Assembly: GCF_004402495.1 (NCBI RefSeq)
Contig: NZ_SOFH01000022.1
Span: 1-64,000 of the forward strand
From: Cryobacterium sp. HLT2-28
GTDB lineage: Bacteria > Actinomycetota > Actinomycetes > Actinomycetales > Microbacteriaceae
DNA length: 64,000 nucleotides
Direction: 5' to 3'
The position numbers were made by a program, and so were the translations under genes. The notes under the pieces are model-generated. The model was not told the DNA's origin and searched no databases. It worked only from the letters and a program-made list of their open reading frames with translations. Below are positions 35,359 to 45,003 of this stretch, piece after piece; position 1 is the stretch's first letter; each line of letters begins with the position of its first letter.

Positions 35359-36273
35359 CTAACCGGCCGGCGTCGGAGTGGGGGTCGGGGTGGACGTCGA
35401 GTAGGTTTCCCCGGCGGACTGCAGCACGAACGCGGCGAACTCCTTGGGATCGTCGAGTGCCCCGACGTACTGCTTGCCGTTGACGAGCACGGTGGGGGTT
35501 CCGGTGATCGCCTTGACCGCGCTGTTGGGCAGCGGTCCGGACAGCGCCCGATCGGTGGCGGCGACGACCCAGGACTTGAAGGTGGCCTCGTCGATGCAGG
35601 TGTTGATCTTCGAGCGGGCGGCACCGACCCCCGAGCTCTTCACCAGGCCCTTGATCTCCGTGTCGTCGAGCCCCGCCGTGCCTTCCTTGGGCTGGTCGCC
35701 GAACAAAGCCGCATTGAACGCGTAGAAATCGTTCGGGGAGTAGTTGGCGACGCAGGTCGCCGCGTTCGCCGCCCGGAGTGAGTACTGGGTGCCAGCCGAT
35801 TTGCTGGTCAGGATCGAAATGGGGTGGATCTCCACGGTCGCGGCCCCCGATTTCACCCAATTGATGATCTGTGCGCTGTTGGTCTTCTCGAACTGGCCGC
35901 AGAACGGGCAGAGGTAGTCGACGTAAACCCGGATGTCGGCCACGGTGCCGGTCGGGTCCGGCTTGGACGCGACCGGCTTTGCCTTGGGCTGCAGTGCGGC
36001 GGTCTTGACGACCGTCATTCCCTCGCCGATCAGGACGCCGTCGCTGGCCATGTTCGCAGGGCCGGGGCCGGCCGGGCGGATCGAATTCATGATGATGAGG
36101 GCGATGATCGCGACGACGGCGATGGACGCCACGGCAATGCCGCCCTGCAGGAATACCCGGTTGCGGCGGTCCTTCTTCTTCTGTTCCACACGTAACTGGG
36201 TGGCCTTGATCCGAGCCGCGTCGCGTCGCTGGTTCTTAGAGGGACGGCCCTCGGCTGATCCGCCAATAGTCAT
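35359..36273 (-). CDS. Membrane-anchored DsbA-like thioredoxin
   Basis: 304 residues. A basic cytosolic tail (KNQRRDAARIKA through KKKDRRNR) precedes one membrane span (IAVASIAVVAIIALIIM) and an extracytoplasmic DsbA/thioredoxin_4 domain. The active site CPFC lies in YVDYLCPFCGQFE, and the cis-Pro loop in AITGTPTVLVNG. It catalyses disulfide formation or isomerisation in exported proteins. The C-terminus is a Thr-Pro repeat. The ATG at 36273 follows GGAGCG; the longer frame to 36330 is not needed. Confidence 0.9.
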   Translation of the reverse strand: MTIGGSAEGRPSKNQRRDAARIKATQLRVEQKKKDRRNRVFLQGGIAVASIAVVAIIALIIMNSIRPAGPGPANMASDGVLIGEGMTVVKTAALQPKAKPVASKPDPTGTVADIRVYVDYLCPFCGQFEKTNSAQIINWVKSGAATVEIHPISILTSKSAGTQYSLRAANAATCVANYSPNDFYAFNAALFGDQPKEGTAGLDDTEIKGLVKSSGVGAARSKINTCIDEATFKSWVVAATDRALSGPLPNSAVKAITGTPTVLVNGKQYVGALDDPKEFAAFVLQSAGETYSTSTPTPTPTPAG

Positions 36274-36530
36274 GAATGTTCGCTCCGGGTAGACAAATGC
36301 ACGGCGGTTTCGGCTGCACGTGCATTCCAAATAGTAGGTGCCCAGTCTGGGAAATCCCCAGACGGAGCCTACTAACGGATTGCGCCGCCCAGCCGATCCC
36401 CCGCCGGGCGTTCCCCCGCACGTGACATACTGGAGAGGTCGTTCTTCTGCGAACAGCAGGTGAACGGCCGCTAAATCCCATCACTACGGATCGTCCGGCA
36501 CGTACCTGCCGGTGAAGGAGAATACAGATA

Positions 36531-37628
36531 ATGGCTTCAGTCACGTTCGACAAGGCAACCCGCCTCTACCCGGGTTCCACCCGCCCCGCGGTCGACCACC
36601 TCGACCTTTCGGTCGCCGATGGTGAGTTCCTCGTCCTGGTCGGCCCGTCCGGCTGCGGAAAGTCGACCTCCCTGCGCATGCTCGCCGGCCTCGAAGAGGT
36701 CAACGACGGCAACATCTTCATCGGTGAGCGCAACGTGACGGATGTCCCGCCGAAAGACCGCGACATCGCCATGGTCTTCCAGAACTACGCCCTGTACCCG
36801 CACATGACCGTCGCCGAGAACATGGGCTTCGCGCTCAAGATCGCCGGCGTCAACAAGGACGAGCGCGCTGCGCGCGTTCTCGAAGCAGCCAAGCTGCTCG
36901 ACCTCGAGCCCTACCTCAGCCGCAAGCCGAAGGCCCTCTCCGGTGGCCAGCGTCAGCGCGTCGCCATGGGACGCGCCATCGTGCGTCAGCCCCAGGTGTT
37001 CCTGATGGACGAGCCGCTGTCGAACCTCGACGCCAAGCTGCGCGTTCAGACCCGCACCCAGATCGCGTCGCTGCAGCGCCGCCTCGGCGTCACGACCGTC
37101 TACGTCACCCACGACCAGACCGAGGCCCTCACCATGGGCGACCGCATCGCGGTGCTCAAGGACGGCGTGCTCCAGCAGGTCGGCACCCCCCGCGACCTGT
37201 ACGCGAAGCCGAACAACGTGTTCGTCGCCGGCTTCATCGGCAGCCCGGCCATGAACCTGTTCCTGGCCGACACCGTCGACGGCGGCATCAAGTTCGGCAC
37301 CGCCACGGTTCCGGTCCCCCGGGAGACCCTCGCCGGCTCCACCGGCAAGAAGGTCACCATCGGAGTCCGCCCCGAGGACATCCACCTGTCGGCCACCCCC
37401 GGCGAAGGCCTCGAAGTGGCCGTGGACCTGGTCGAGGAACTCGGCGCGGACGGCTACCTCTACGGCCACTCCACTGTCGAGGGCAAGCGCACCGACATCG
37501 TCGCCCGCGTTGATGGCCGCTCGCACCCCGCAGCCGGCGACACCGTCTACCTCACCCCGACGGCGCACCACCTGCACGTGTTCGACGCAGAGACCGGCCT
37601 CCGCCTCGGCGGGGCAGTCGCAGACTAA
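36531..37628 (+). CDS. ugpC: Carbohydrate ABC transporter ATPase (MsmK/UgpC type)
   Basis: 365 residues. Walker [15 protein letters not shown] is at about 40, signature LSGGQRQRVAMGRAI, Walker B VFLMDEPLSNLDAK; the C-terminal TOBE/OB domain (GVRPEDIHLSA) is typical of MalK-like ATPases. It stands alone without permeases, as the shared ATPase that serves several sugar importers in actinobacteria does. The leader contains a hairpin CCGGCA/TGCCGG (36495-36512) directly before AAGGAG, which could influence translation. A strong terminator follows. Confidence 0.92.
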   Translation: MASVTFDKATRLYPGSTRPAVDHLDLSVADGEFLVLVGPSGCGKSTSLRMLAGLEEVNDGNIFIGERNVTDVPPKDRDIAMVFQNYALYPHMTVAENMGFALKIAGVNKDERAARVLEAAKLLDLEPYLSRKPKALSGGQRQRVAMGRAIVRQPQVFLMDEPLSNLDAKLRVQTRTQIASLQRRLGVTTVYVTHDQTEALTMGDRIAVLKDGVLQQVGTPRDLYAKPNNVFVAGFIGSPAMNLFLADTVDGGIKFGTATVPVPRETLAGSTGKKVTIGVRPEDIHLSATPGEGLEVAVDLVEELGADGYLYGHSTVEGKRTDIVARVDGRSHPAAGDTVYLTPTAHHLHVFDAETGLRLGGAVAD

Positions 37629-37648
37629 GACAGAGTTCACCACTGACA

Positions 37649-37683
37649 CGGCCGGACGGAGCATCGCTTCGTCCGGCCGTTTC
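37649..37683 (+). terminator. Intrinsic terminator of the UgpC-type ATPase gene
   Basis: Ten perfect pairs (CGGCCGGACG with CGTCCGGCCG) are extended by four inner pairs to a 3-base loop, followed by TTTCG. It lies 21 bases after the stop. Confidence 0.9.
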
Positions 37684-37707
37684 GCTACGCACAGTTAGGC
37701 CCCCGAC

Positions 37708-39036
37708 ATGAGCGGTTCTCTCAATATCACCTCGGCCACGGCCGACCCGGCACTGCTCGACCTGCCCTGGCAGCTTCCACTGGACGCCTGGCCGAACGAG
37801 AACATCGCGGCGCTGCCCAAGGGCATCTCCCGGCACCTGGTGCGGTTCGCGCACCTCAGCGGGCGTGTCGTGGCCATCAAGGAAACCACCAGCGAAATGG
37901 CCAGGCGCGAGTACGAGATGCTGCGCACCCTGCAGGGACTCGAGATCCCCTGCGTCGAGCCGCTGGCCGTGATCACCAACCGGACGACGGATGACTCCGA
38001 ACCGTTGAACTCGGTGCTCGTCACCCGGCACCTCAAGTTCTCCCTGCCGTACCGCGCGCTGTATTCGCAGACCCTGCGCCCCGACACCGCCACCCGCCTG
38101 GTCGACGCCCTCGCCCTTCTCCTGGTGCGGGTGCACATGGCCGGGCTGTTCTGGGGCGACGTGTCCCTCTCGAACACCCTGTTCCGCCGGGACGCCGGCG
38201 CGTTCGCCGCCTACCTCGTCGACGCCGAAACGGGCCAGCTCTACCCCGGGGGACTCTCCAACGGGCAGCGCGAGAACGACCTCGAAATCGCCCGCGTCAA
38301 CATCGCCGGCGAGCTGATGGACCTCGAGGCCGGCGGCCGCGTCGCCGACGAGCTCGACCCGATCCGGGTCAGCAACGGCATTGTCGCCGCCTACCGGTTG
38401 CTCTGGACGGAGCTCACCGGTTCCGAGTCGTTCTCGAGCGCGGAACGCTGGCGGATCACCGAACGCGTGGAACGTCTCAACGACCTCGGCTTCGACATCG
38501 AGGAACTCGCGATCAAGACCGACAGCGCCGGCACGACCGTGCGGATCCAGCCGAAGGTCGTCGACGCCGGACACCACCAGCGCCGCCTGCTGCGGCTCAC
38601 CGGCCTCGACGCCGAGGAGAACCAGGCCCGCCGCCTGCTCAACGACCTCGACTCCTATCGGGTCACCTACGGCGACCCGGACGGCGACGAGGAGATGCTC
38701 GCCCACGAGTGGCTCGTGCGGGTCTTCGAGCCGGTGATCCGGGCGATCCCCCGCGACCTGAAGGGCAAGCTCGAACCGGCCGAGGTTTTCCACCAGCTGC
38801 TCGACCATCGGTGGTTCATGGCCCAGAACCAGGGCAGGGACATCCCCCTTGCCGAGGCCGTCACGTCGTATGTCAAGGATGTGCTCCGTCACCGCCGTGA
38901 CGAGGCGACGGTGATCGAGCCGCCGACCGGGTCCATCACACTGCCGATCGACGTGACCGACGACGCGGTCGCCGCCGCGGCCAACGCGGCCGACACCGCC
39001 GCGGACGACGAGGCCGACTGGCGCCTCAAGGTCTGA
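37708..39036 (+). CDS. DUF4032 protein with a kinase-like N-terminal half
   Basis: 442 residues. The N-terminal half has a lipopolysaccharide-kinase-like pattern: VAIKETTSEMARREYEML (ATP lysine and following Glu region) and HMAGLFWGDVSLSNTLFR (catalytic H/W-G-D-x-x-x-x-N loop), then YLVDAETGQLY as the metal-binding D loop. The C-terminal half, DUF4032 (EVFHQLLDHRWFMAQNQGRD), ends in an Ala/Asp-rich tail. The kinase residues look intact, so phosphotransfer is possible, but no substrate is known. It stands alone between two terminators. Confidence 0.83.
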   Translation: MSGSLNITSATADPALLDLPWQLPLDAWPNENIAALPKGISRHLVRFAHLSGRVVAIKETTSEMARREYEMLRTLQGLEIPCVEPLAVITNRTTDDSEPLNSVLVTRHLKFSLPYRALYSQTLRPDTATRLVDALALLLVRVHMAGLFWGDVSLSNTLFRRDAGAFAAYLVDAETGQLYPGGLSNGQRENDLEIARVNIAGELMDLEAGGRVADELDPIRVSNGIVAAYRLLWTELTGSESFSSAERWRITERVERLNDLGFDIEELAIKTDSAGTTVRIQPKVVDAGHHQRRLLRLTGLDAEENQARRLLNDLDSYRVTYGDPDGDEEMLAHEWLVRVFEPVIRAIPRDLKGKLEPAEVFHQLLDHRWFMAQNQGRDIPLAEAVTSYVKDVLRHRRDEATVIEPPTGSITLPIDVTDDAVAAAANAADTAADDEADWRLKV

Positions 39037-39049
39037 TCCGGGCCCGAGC

Positions 39050-39096
39050 TACGGGAAAAGCGCCTTCATCCGGTGGATGAAGGCGCTTTTCCCGTA
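39050..39096. terminator. Two-way terminator between DUF4032 and rlmB
   Basis: A perfect 22-bp stem (39050-39071 with 39075-39096) around a 3-base loop. The GAAAAGCG/CGCTTTTC section supplies a T-run within the stem on each strand. It sits between convergent genes. Confidence 0.92.
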
Positions 39097-39135
39097 AGTC
39101 ATCGGGCCGATCGGCCTGCCGGGACCGACGGGCCG

Positions 39136-40212
39136 TCAGGCGGTCGCGACGGCCTTGGCGGCCTTGGCTGCCTTCGCGGTGGCGCGGAGGCGGGAGATCT
39201 CGTACAGGGTCACGCTCGCCGCGATGCCGGCGTTCAGCGATTCCGTCGTCGCGCTGATCGGGATCGAGACGATGGCGTCACAGGTCTCGGTGACGAGGCG
39301 GGACAGGCCCTTGCCCTCGCTGCCGACGACGACCACGATGGGTCGTTCGGCGAATCCGATGCCGAGTTCCGGCAGTGACGTGTCGCCGGCGCCGTCGAGG
39401 CCGATGACGAGCACGCCCTTCTCCTTGAGCGCCTTGAGCGTCTGGGTGAGGTTGCTGGCCATGGCGACGGGGGTGCGCGCCGCGGCGCCGGCGGAGGTCT
39501 TCCAGGCCGACGCGGTGACGCCGACCGAGCGGCGCTGCGGCACGATGATCCCGTGTCCGCCGAAGGCGGCGGTCGAACGGATGATCGCACCCAGGTTGCG
39601 GGGGTCGGTGATGCCGTCGAGCGCGACGAAGAGTGGCTTGTGCCCGCGGCTGATGGTCAGCTCGAGAAGTTCCATCGGGTGCGCGTACTCGTACGCTGGC
39701 ACCTTGAGGGCCAGTCCCTGGTGCACGGAGTCGCGGCCGGCCAGGCGGTCCAGTTCCGGGCGCATCACCTCGAGCACGGGGATGCCGCGTGTGGTGGCGA
39801 GGGAGAGGACTTCCTTGACCCGGTCATCCATTTCGATGCGCGTCGCGATGTAGAGGGCGGAGGCGGGGATCTTGGCTCGCAGCGCCTCGAGCACCGAGTT
39901 GCGGCCGGTGACGACCTCGTGCTCGTCGGCCTGTTTCGCCCGGCGCGTCGACGTGCCGCCGCCGCCGCTGTTGGCGGTGCTGCGGGGAGCCTGCGAGCCG
40001 GCGGTGCTGCGGCTGCGGCCGCCGCCGGCCGCGGCGAAGCGGTCCTGGGCTGCCTTGCGCTTGCCGGCGGGGTGGTACGGGCGGTCTTCGGCCTTGGGGG
40101 TGGGCTTCTTGCCCTCGAGGGCCTGCCGGCCCTGGCCGCCGGAGCCGACCTGCGGCCCGCGGCTGCCCTTGCGCACGGACCCGGTCCGGGCCTTGCGGTC
40201 AGTGTTCTTCAT
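39136..40212 (-). CDS. rlmB: 23S rRNA (guanosine-2'-O-)-methyltransferase RlmB
   Basis: 358 residues. An N-terminal extension of about 95 residues is rich in Lys, Arg, Gly and Ser. Then come the substrate-binding domain (VVTGRNSVLEALRAKIPASA) and the SPOUT knot: ALDGITDPRNLGAIIRSTAA, VVGSEGKGLSRLV, VSIPISATTESLNAGIAASV. It methylates the ribose of G2251 in 23S rRNA with SAM. Its ATG shares a base with the cysS stop (TGATG), so it is co-translated with cysS. Confidence 0.92.
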   Translation of the reverse strand: MKNTDRKARTGSVRKGSRGPQVGSGGQGRQALEGKKPTPKAEDRPYHPAGKRKAAQDRFAAAGGGRSRSTAGSQAPRSTANSGGGGTSTRRAKQADEHEVVTGRNSVLEALRAKIPASALYIATRIEMDDRVKEVLSLATTRGIPVLEVMRPELDRLAGRDSVHQGLALKVPAYEYAHPMELLELTISRGHKPLFVALDGITDPRNLGAIIRSTAAFGGHGIIVPQRRSVGVTASAWKTSAGAAARTPVAMASNLTQTLKALKEKGVLVIGLDGAGDTSLPELGIGFAERPIVVVVGSEGKGLSRLVTETCDAIVSIPISATTESLNAGIAASVTLYEISRLRATAKAAKAAKAVATA

Positions 40213-41627
40213 CAGTCAAAACTCCAATGCGCACCCGACGGGGTGTCTTCGATGGTAATTCCGGCGGCGACGAGCTCGTCCCGGATACGGTCTGCGGCCT
40301 TGTAGTCACGGCTTTGCCTGGCGATCTCGCGGTCGTCGAGCAGGCGCTCGACAAGGGCGGTGAGGGCGATCATGGCCGGTTCGTCGGTGGCGACGGCCCA
40401 GCCGGGCGACAACGGGTTGATCCCGAGGACTTCGCTCATCGCGAGCACGTGGCCGCGGGCGGCGGCCGCGGCGTGGAGGTCCTCGGCATCGAGTGCGGCG
40501 TTGCCGGTGCGCACGGTCTCGTGCAGCACGGCGAGGGCCTGAGGCACGGCCAGGTCGTCGTCCATGGCGACCGCGAATTCGTCCGGCACGATCTGCACGC
40601 CCGACCCGGCGAACCGGGTGTCGGCGAGTCGACGGTCGGCACGGTCGAGGAAGCTTTCGACGCGTTCGAGCGCGGCCTCGGCCTCGACCAGGGAACCCTC
40701 GTGGAAGTCGATGGTGGACCGGTAGTGAGCGGCGCCGAGGTAGTAGCGCACCACGATGGCACGGGCCTGTTCGAGCAACTCCGCCGCGAACACCGAGTTG
40801 CCGAGCGACTTCGACATCTTCTGACCGTTGACGTTGACGAGGCCGTTGTGCATCCAGTAGTTGGCGAAGGCATCCCCGGCCGCGCCGGACTGGGCGAGTT
40901 CGTTCTCGTGGTGCGGGAAGCGGAGGTCCAGGCCACCGCCGTGGATGTCGAACTGCACGCCGAGGTAGCGAGACGCCATGGCGGAGCACTCGATGTGCCA
41001 GCCCGGGCGACCGGCACCCCACGGCGAGGGCCAGGAGGCCGACTCCGGCTCATCCGCCTTGTGCCCCTTCCACAGGGCGAAGTCGCGCGGATCCTTGCGG
41101 GCGCGCGGGTCGGCATCCGTCGCCGACTCCATGTCGCCGGCGCCCTGGCGGGTGAGGGCGCCGTAGCTGGGCCAGCTCTTCGTGTCGAAGTAGACATCGC
41201 CGGAGCCGTCCGCGGCCGGGTAGGCGTGGCCGCGTTCGATCAGCCGGCCGATGAGGTCCTGCATCTGCTGCACGCTGGCGGTGGCTCTCGGTTCGTAGCT
41301 GGGGGCGAGGATGCCCAGACGCTGGTATCCGGCCGTGAACTCGAGTTCGTAGCGGTAGGCGAGGGCCCACCACTGCTCGGTGGTGCCGGCGGCGTTAGCG
41401 AGGATCTTGTCGTCGATGTCGGTGACGTTGCGCACGAAGGTCACGTCGAGGCCACGGTAGGTGAGCCAGCGGCGCAGCTGATCGTAGACCAGGGCGCTGC
41501 GCAGGTGGCCGATGTGGGGCGATGACTGCACGGTCGGTCCGCAGACGTAGATGCCGACCGCACCATCCTTCAGCGGAATGAAGTCACGGAGGGCCTGGGC
41601 CTGGGAATCGTAGAGTCGGATGGTCAC
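40212..41627 (-). CDS. cysS: Cysteinyl-tRNA synthetase
   Basis: 471 residues. The class I HIGH-like motif is in [13 protein letters not shown], and KMSKS is present ([11 protein letters not shown]). Zinc ligands are the Cys in IYVCGPTV, the Cys in WHIECSAM and the His/Glu in [11 protein letters not shown]. It charges tRNA-Cys. Its gene overlaps the IspDF stop by 4 bases and the rlmB start by 1, making a three-gene operon ispDF-cysS-rlmB. Confidence 0.96.
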   Translation of the reverse strand: MTIRLYDSQAQALRDFIPLKDGAVGIYVCGPTVQSSPHIGHLRSALVYDQLRRWLTYRGLDVTFVRNVTDIDDKILANAAGTTEQWWALAYRYELEFTAGYQRLGILAPSYEPRATASVQQMQDLIGRLIERGHAYPAADGSGDVYFDTKSWPSYGALTRQGAGDMESATDADPRARKDPRDFALWKGHKADEPESASWPSPWGAGRPGWHIECSAMASRYLGVQFDIHGGGLDLRFPHHENELAQSGAAGDAFANYWMHNGLVNVNGQKMSKSLGNSVFAAELLEQARAIVVRYYLGAAHYRSTIDFHEGSLVEAEAALERVESFLDRADRRLADTRFAGSGVQIVPDEFAVAMDDDLAVPQALAVLHETVRTGNAALDAEDLHAAAAARGHVLAMSEVLGINPLSPGWAVATDEPAMIALTALVERLLDDREIARQSRDYKAADRIRDELVAAGITIEDTPSGAHWSFD

Positions 41628-42862
41628 GCCTCCCAGCTTAGAACAGGGCGCACGGCGAGAACGGGGAACAGAATCGCGGTCGCGAGGGCCGCGATGCCCT
41701 CGCCGCGGCCGGTGAATCCGAGCGCATCCGTCGTCGTCGCGGAGACGCTCACGGGCGCGCCGAGCAGCGATCCGAGGAGCGCCTCCGCCTCGGCGCGGCG
41801 CGGCGCCAGCTTCGGACGGTTGCCGATGATCTGCACGGTCACGTTGCCGACCCGGAAGCCTGCCTCGGTGACCCGCCGGAGGGTCTCCCGCAGGAAAACG
41901 TCGCCGTGCGCCTGCGCGAAGGCCGGGTCGCTGGTGCCGAAGACCCCGCCGAGGTCGCCGAGCCCCGCGGCGGCGAGCAGTGCGTCGCAGACGGCGTGCA
42001 CGGCGGCGTCACCGTCGCTGTGCCCCGAGAGCCCGCGCTCCCCCGGCCAGTGCAGGCCGGCGATCCAGAGGGCCGAGCTGTCGTCGAAGGCGTGCACGTC
42101 GAGGCCCGTGCCGACCCGGGGTCCCCGGTCGGCGGTCAGGCCTGCCGTTTCGGCTGTCGCCGACCCTGCGCTGAGCAGGGATTCGGCGCGGCGCAGGTCC
42201 CACGGCGTGGTGATCTTGAAGGCGAGGGCGTCGCCGGGGATGACGTTGACGGGGTGCCCGGCGGATGCCACCACCGCGGCGTCGTCGGTCGCCTCACCGG
42301 TCGCGGCGGCCGCGGCGGCGACGAGCACGTCCCGTGGGAACCCCTGGGGGGTCTGCACGGCGGACAGTTCGGACCGGTCGACCGTGCCGAGAATCGTTCC
42401 CCCGTCGTCGACGCGCTTGATGGTGTCGACCACGGCCAGGCCGGGAACGATCCCGTTCCCGGTCGCCCGGACGGCGTCGACCACCGCGTCGCAGAGGGCC
42501 GACGGGGTGAGCGCCCGGGCGGCGTCGTGCACGAGGACGGTCTGCACGCCGGGCCGCAGCACGGCGAGCCCGCGGTTCACGGAGTCCTGCCGGCTCGGCC
42601 CGCCGGCGATGACGTCCACGCGGTCGCCGAGTGGGCCGGCGACCGCGCCGGCGATCACCCGCGCCGCCTCGAGCCGGTTCTCGGGGGCGACGACGATCAC
42701 CTGGGCGGGCTCCCGCATCCCGAACACGGTCAGCAGGGCGCGCTCGAGCAGGGTGCGGCCGGCGAGGGGCACGAATGCCTTGGGTTCGCTGTGACCGAGC
42801 CGGCTGCCGCTGCCGGCGGCGACGACAATGACAGCGACCAGGGGCGCAGGGTGATCAGTCAT
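41624..42862 (-). CDS. ispDF: Bifunctional IspD/IspF enzyme of the MEP isoprenoid pathway
   Basis: 412 residues joining two enzymes. Residues 1-235 are IspD, with [11 protein letters not shown] and [12 protein letters not shown], which makes CDP-methylerythritol. Residues 250-410 are IspF, with the zinc [26 protein letters not shown] and a [17 protein letters not shown]-terminus, which forms the cyclic diphosphate. The intermediate IspE step is encoded elsewhere, as usual. The fused form occurs in some actinobacteria. It heads the operon with cysS and rlmB. Confidence 0.94.
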   Translation of the reverse strand: MTDHPAPLVAVIVVAAGSGSRLGHSEPKAFVPLAGRTLLERALLTVFGMREPAQVIVVAPENRLEAARVIAGAVAGPLGDRVDVIAGGPSRQDSVNRGLAVLRPGVQTVLVHDAARALTPSALCDAVVDAVRATGNGIVPGLAVVDTIKRVDDGGTILGTVDRSELSAVQTPQGFPRDVLVAAAAAATGEATDDAAVVASAGHPVNVIPGDALAFKITTPWDLRRAESLLSAGSATAETAGLTADRGPRVGTGLDVHAFDDSSALWIAGLHWPGERGLSGHSDGDAAVHAVCDALLAAAGLGDLGGVFGTSDPAFAQAHGDVFLRETLRRVTEAGFRVGNVTVQIIGNRPKLAPRRAEAEALLGSLLGAPVSVSATTTDALGFTGRGEGIAALATAILFPVLAVRPVLSWEA

Positions 42863-42933
42863 GTCTGGAGGCTATCTGGTGAGGTCGACGTCGAACAGGG
42901 CGGCTGCGCCGACTGCCGGGAGGGGAAACGCGA

Positions 42934-42959
42934 AGGGCGGCACCTTGCGGCGCCGCCCT
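42934..42959 (-). terminator. Terminator-like hairpin downstream of carD
   Basis: AGGGCGGC (42934-42941) pairs with GCCGCCCT (42952-42959), a perfect 8-bp GC-rich stem 17 bases past the carD stop. A T-run is short on the minus strand (TTC), so termination may be partial and carD may read through into ispDF. Confidence 0.6.
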
Positions 42960-42976
42960 CCAACGAAAGAACGGTG

Positions 42977-43459
42977 TTACGAAGCGAGAACCTCGTCGAG
43001 AACGGTGGATGCCTTCTCTTCGTCGGTCTTCTCGGCCAGGGCCAGTTCGGAGATCAGGATCTGGCGGGCCTTTGCCAGCATCCGCTTCTCCCCGGCGGAC
43101 AGACCGCGGTCCTGGTCGCGGCGCCACAGGTCGCGGACGACCTCGGACACCTTGATGACGTCGCCCGAGGCGAGCTTCTCCAGGTTCGCCTTGTAACGGC
43201 GTGACCAGTTGGTGGGCTCTTCGGTGAACGGCGCGCGGAGCACCTCGAACACCTTGTCGAGCCCCTCTTTACCGATCACGTCGCGCACGCCGACGAGGTC
43301 CACATTCTCGGCGGGTACTTCAATGGTGAGATCGCCCTGAGTGACATTGAGCTTCAGGTACAGTTTCTCTTCACCCTTGATGATCCGCGTCTTCACCTCG
43401 GTGATTGTCGCGGCTCCATGGTGGGGATAAACGACGGTTTCGCCAACCTCAAAAAGCAT
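42977..43459 (-). CDS. carD: CarD-family RNA polymerase-binding regulator
   Basis: 160 residues. The N-terminal Tudor-like RNA polymerase interaction domain reads [20 protein letters not shown] and [20 protein letters not shown]; the C-terminal helical DNA-binding domain includes [17 protein letters not shown] with the Trp that contacts DNA near the -10 box. It stabilises open promoter complexes, notably at rRNA promoters. AAGGGATA lies upstream of the ATG at 43459. Adjacent to ispDF, as in many actinobacteria. Confidence 0.95.
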   Translation of the reverse strand: MLFEVGETVVYPHHGAATITEVKTRIIKGEEKLYLKLNVTQGDLTIEVPAENVDLVGVRDVIGKEGLDKVFEVLRAPFTEEPTNWSRRYKANLEKLASGDVIKVSEVVRDLWRRDQDRGLSAGEKRMLAKARQILISELALAEKTDEEKASTVLDEVLAS

Positions 43460-43626
43460 GTATGTATATCCCTTCAGCAACGTCTAGGATACCACAGCTG
43501 ACGGTGGTAAGATTCGCCGCGCGAATTGCCGCCGCTCGCCGGGCCGCGGGCGACCAGTAGGCTAGGCTCAAAGCCAAATTTCCGGTGCTCCGCCTGGGCG
43601 GATCACCGAACTGTTGTGGAGGTCTT

Positions 43627-44118
43627 GTGAGGGCTCGAGTCTTAGTGTCTGTCGTTCTGGCGGCCGGCGTCCTGTTGGGCACCAGCGGCTGCAACCTCCT
43701 GGCACCGCAGTCGACCACCAAGCGCTACGACGCCAGTGACGGCGTGAGCGGCGACGTGGGCGACCTGGCCATCCGCAACGCGATCGTGCTCTCGAACGAC
43801 GGCACGACGGGCAGCCTCCTCGTCACGGTCGTCAATTCGAGCGACTCGGCGCACAGCCTCAGCGTGCAGTTCACCGGCGACTCCGGCAAGGTCACCCAGA
43901 AGGTCACCGTGAAGGCCGGCTCCACGACCGCCTTCGGCACCGAAGATTCCCCGGTCGTCGCCCTGGAGGCCATCGAAGCCCAGCCTGGCTCGCTGTTCCC
44001 GGTCTTCTTCCAGTACGGCAACGAAACCGGCGTCGAGCTCCTCGTGCCGGTGCTCGACGGCTCCCTCGGCCAGTACTCGACGCTCGTTCCCACGGCGACG
44101 CCCACGCCCACGCCGTAG
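43627..44118 (+). CDS. Hypothetical lipoprotein next to regX3
   Basis: 163 residues, starting with a GTG at 43627 after GGAGG. A signal peptide (RARVLVSVVLAAGVLLGTSGC) with lipobox GTSGC gives a lipidated Cys at about 22. The mature part is a beta-rich domain (LAIRNAIVLSNDGTTGSLLV, KVTQKVTVKAGSTTAFG) recalling the copper-chaperone-like or immunoglobulin-type folds, and ends in a Thr-Pro repeat. No family is firmly recognised. It is divergent from carD and convergent with regX3. Confidence 0.75.
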   Translation: MRARVLVSVVLAAGVLLGTSGCNLLAPQSTTKRYDASDGVSGDVGDLAIRNAIVLSNDGTTGSLLVTVVNSSDSAHSLSVQFTGDSGKVTQKVTVKAGSTTAFGTEDSPVVALEAIEAQPGSLFPVFFQYGNETGVELLVPVLDGSLGQYSTLVPTATPTPTP

Positions 44119-44258
44119 CCCGGCCGGCATTGCCGCCGGGCCCCGGCCAGGCGTGGAGTCGGCGGGCGTTGCGCGAGCCCGCGCCGGTTTCCGCAGCCCT
44201 CGGCGGCGGCGGCCGCGGGCTGCGGAAGCGGGCGCGCGGACCAGCGGCCGGGCGACGG

Positions 44259-44939
44259 TCAGGCCTCGAAGCGGTAGCCCAGCCCCCGCACGGTGACCAG
44301 CATGGTCGGCTCGGACGGCGTGGACTCGATCCGTGAGCGGATGCGTTTGATGTGCACGTCGAGCGTCTTCGTGTCACCGAAGTAGTCGGTGCCCCACACC
44401 CGGTCGATCAGCTGCCCGCGGGTGAGCACCCTCCCGGCGTTGCGGAGGAGGAACTCGAGCAGTTCGAATTCCTTGAGCGGCATGTTCACAACTTCGCCGG
44501 AGACGGACACGGTGTGCCGTTCGATATCCATGCTCACGGTGCCGGCGGTGAGGACGCTGTCATCCTCGAGCTCCACCTCGGTGCGCCGGCGGCCAACGGC
44601 CCGGATGCGCGCGAGCAGTTCCCTCGTCGAGTACGGCTTGGTGACGTAGTCGTCGGCGCCCAGCTCGAGCCCGACGACGATGTCGACCTCGGAGTCCTTC
44701 GCGGTGAGCATGATGATCGGGACGGTCGACCGGGTGCGGATCTCGCGGCAGACCTCGGTGCCCGGGATGCCGGGCAGCATGAGGTCGAGCAGGATGAGGT
44801 CGGCCCCGGTGCGGTCGAACTCACGGATGGCGCTTGGGCCGTCCTCGGCCACCGTGACCTCGTAGCCTTCCCGCTCGAGCAGGAAGCTCAGCGGCTCACT
44901 CAGGGCTTGCTCGTCTTCGACCAGAAGGATGTGCGTCAC
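44259..44939 (-). CDS. regX3: Phosphate-responsive response regulator RegX3
   Basis: 226 residues, OmpR family. The receiver has ILLVEDEQALSEPLSFLLER and the phospho-Asp in LILLDLMLPGIPG; the winged helix has MPLKEFELLEFLLRNAGRVL and DVHIKRIRSRIE. It activates the phosphate-starvation regulon by binding PHO-type direct repeats. The start is a GTG at 44939 with AGGAGA. It follows senX3 by 64 bases in the same operon; phoU lies divergently upstream, the usual actinobacterial arrangement. Confidence 0.93.
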   Translation of the reverse strand: MTHILLVEDEQALSEPLSFLLEREGYEVTVAEDGPSAIREFDRTGADLILLDLMLPGIPGTEVCREIRTRSTVPIIMLTAKDSEVDIVVGLELGADDYVTKPYSTRELLARIRAVGRRRTEVELEDDSVLTAGTVSMDIERHTVSVSGEVVNMPLKEFELLEFLLRNAGRVLTRGQLIDRVWGTDYFGDTKTLDVHIKRIRSRIESTPSEPTMLVTVRGLGYRFEA

Positions 44940-45003
44940 TGTGGATCTCCTGTTTCACTCTGCTGGAGGAGAGCCACCGGGCAGTGCGTCACCGCGTCAT
45001 GCG

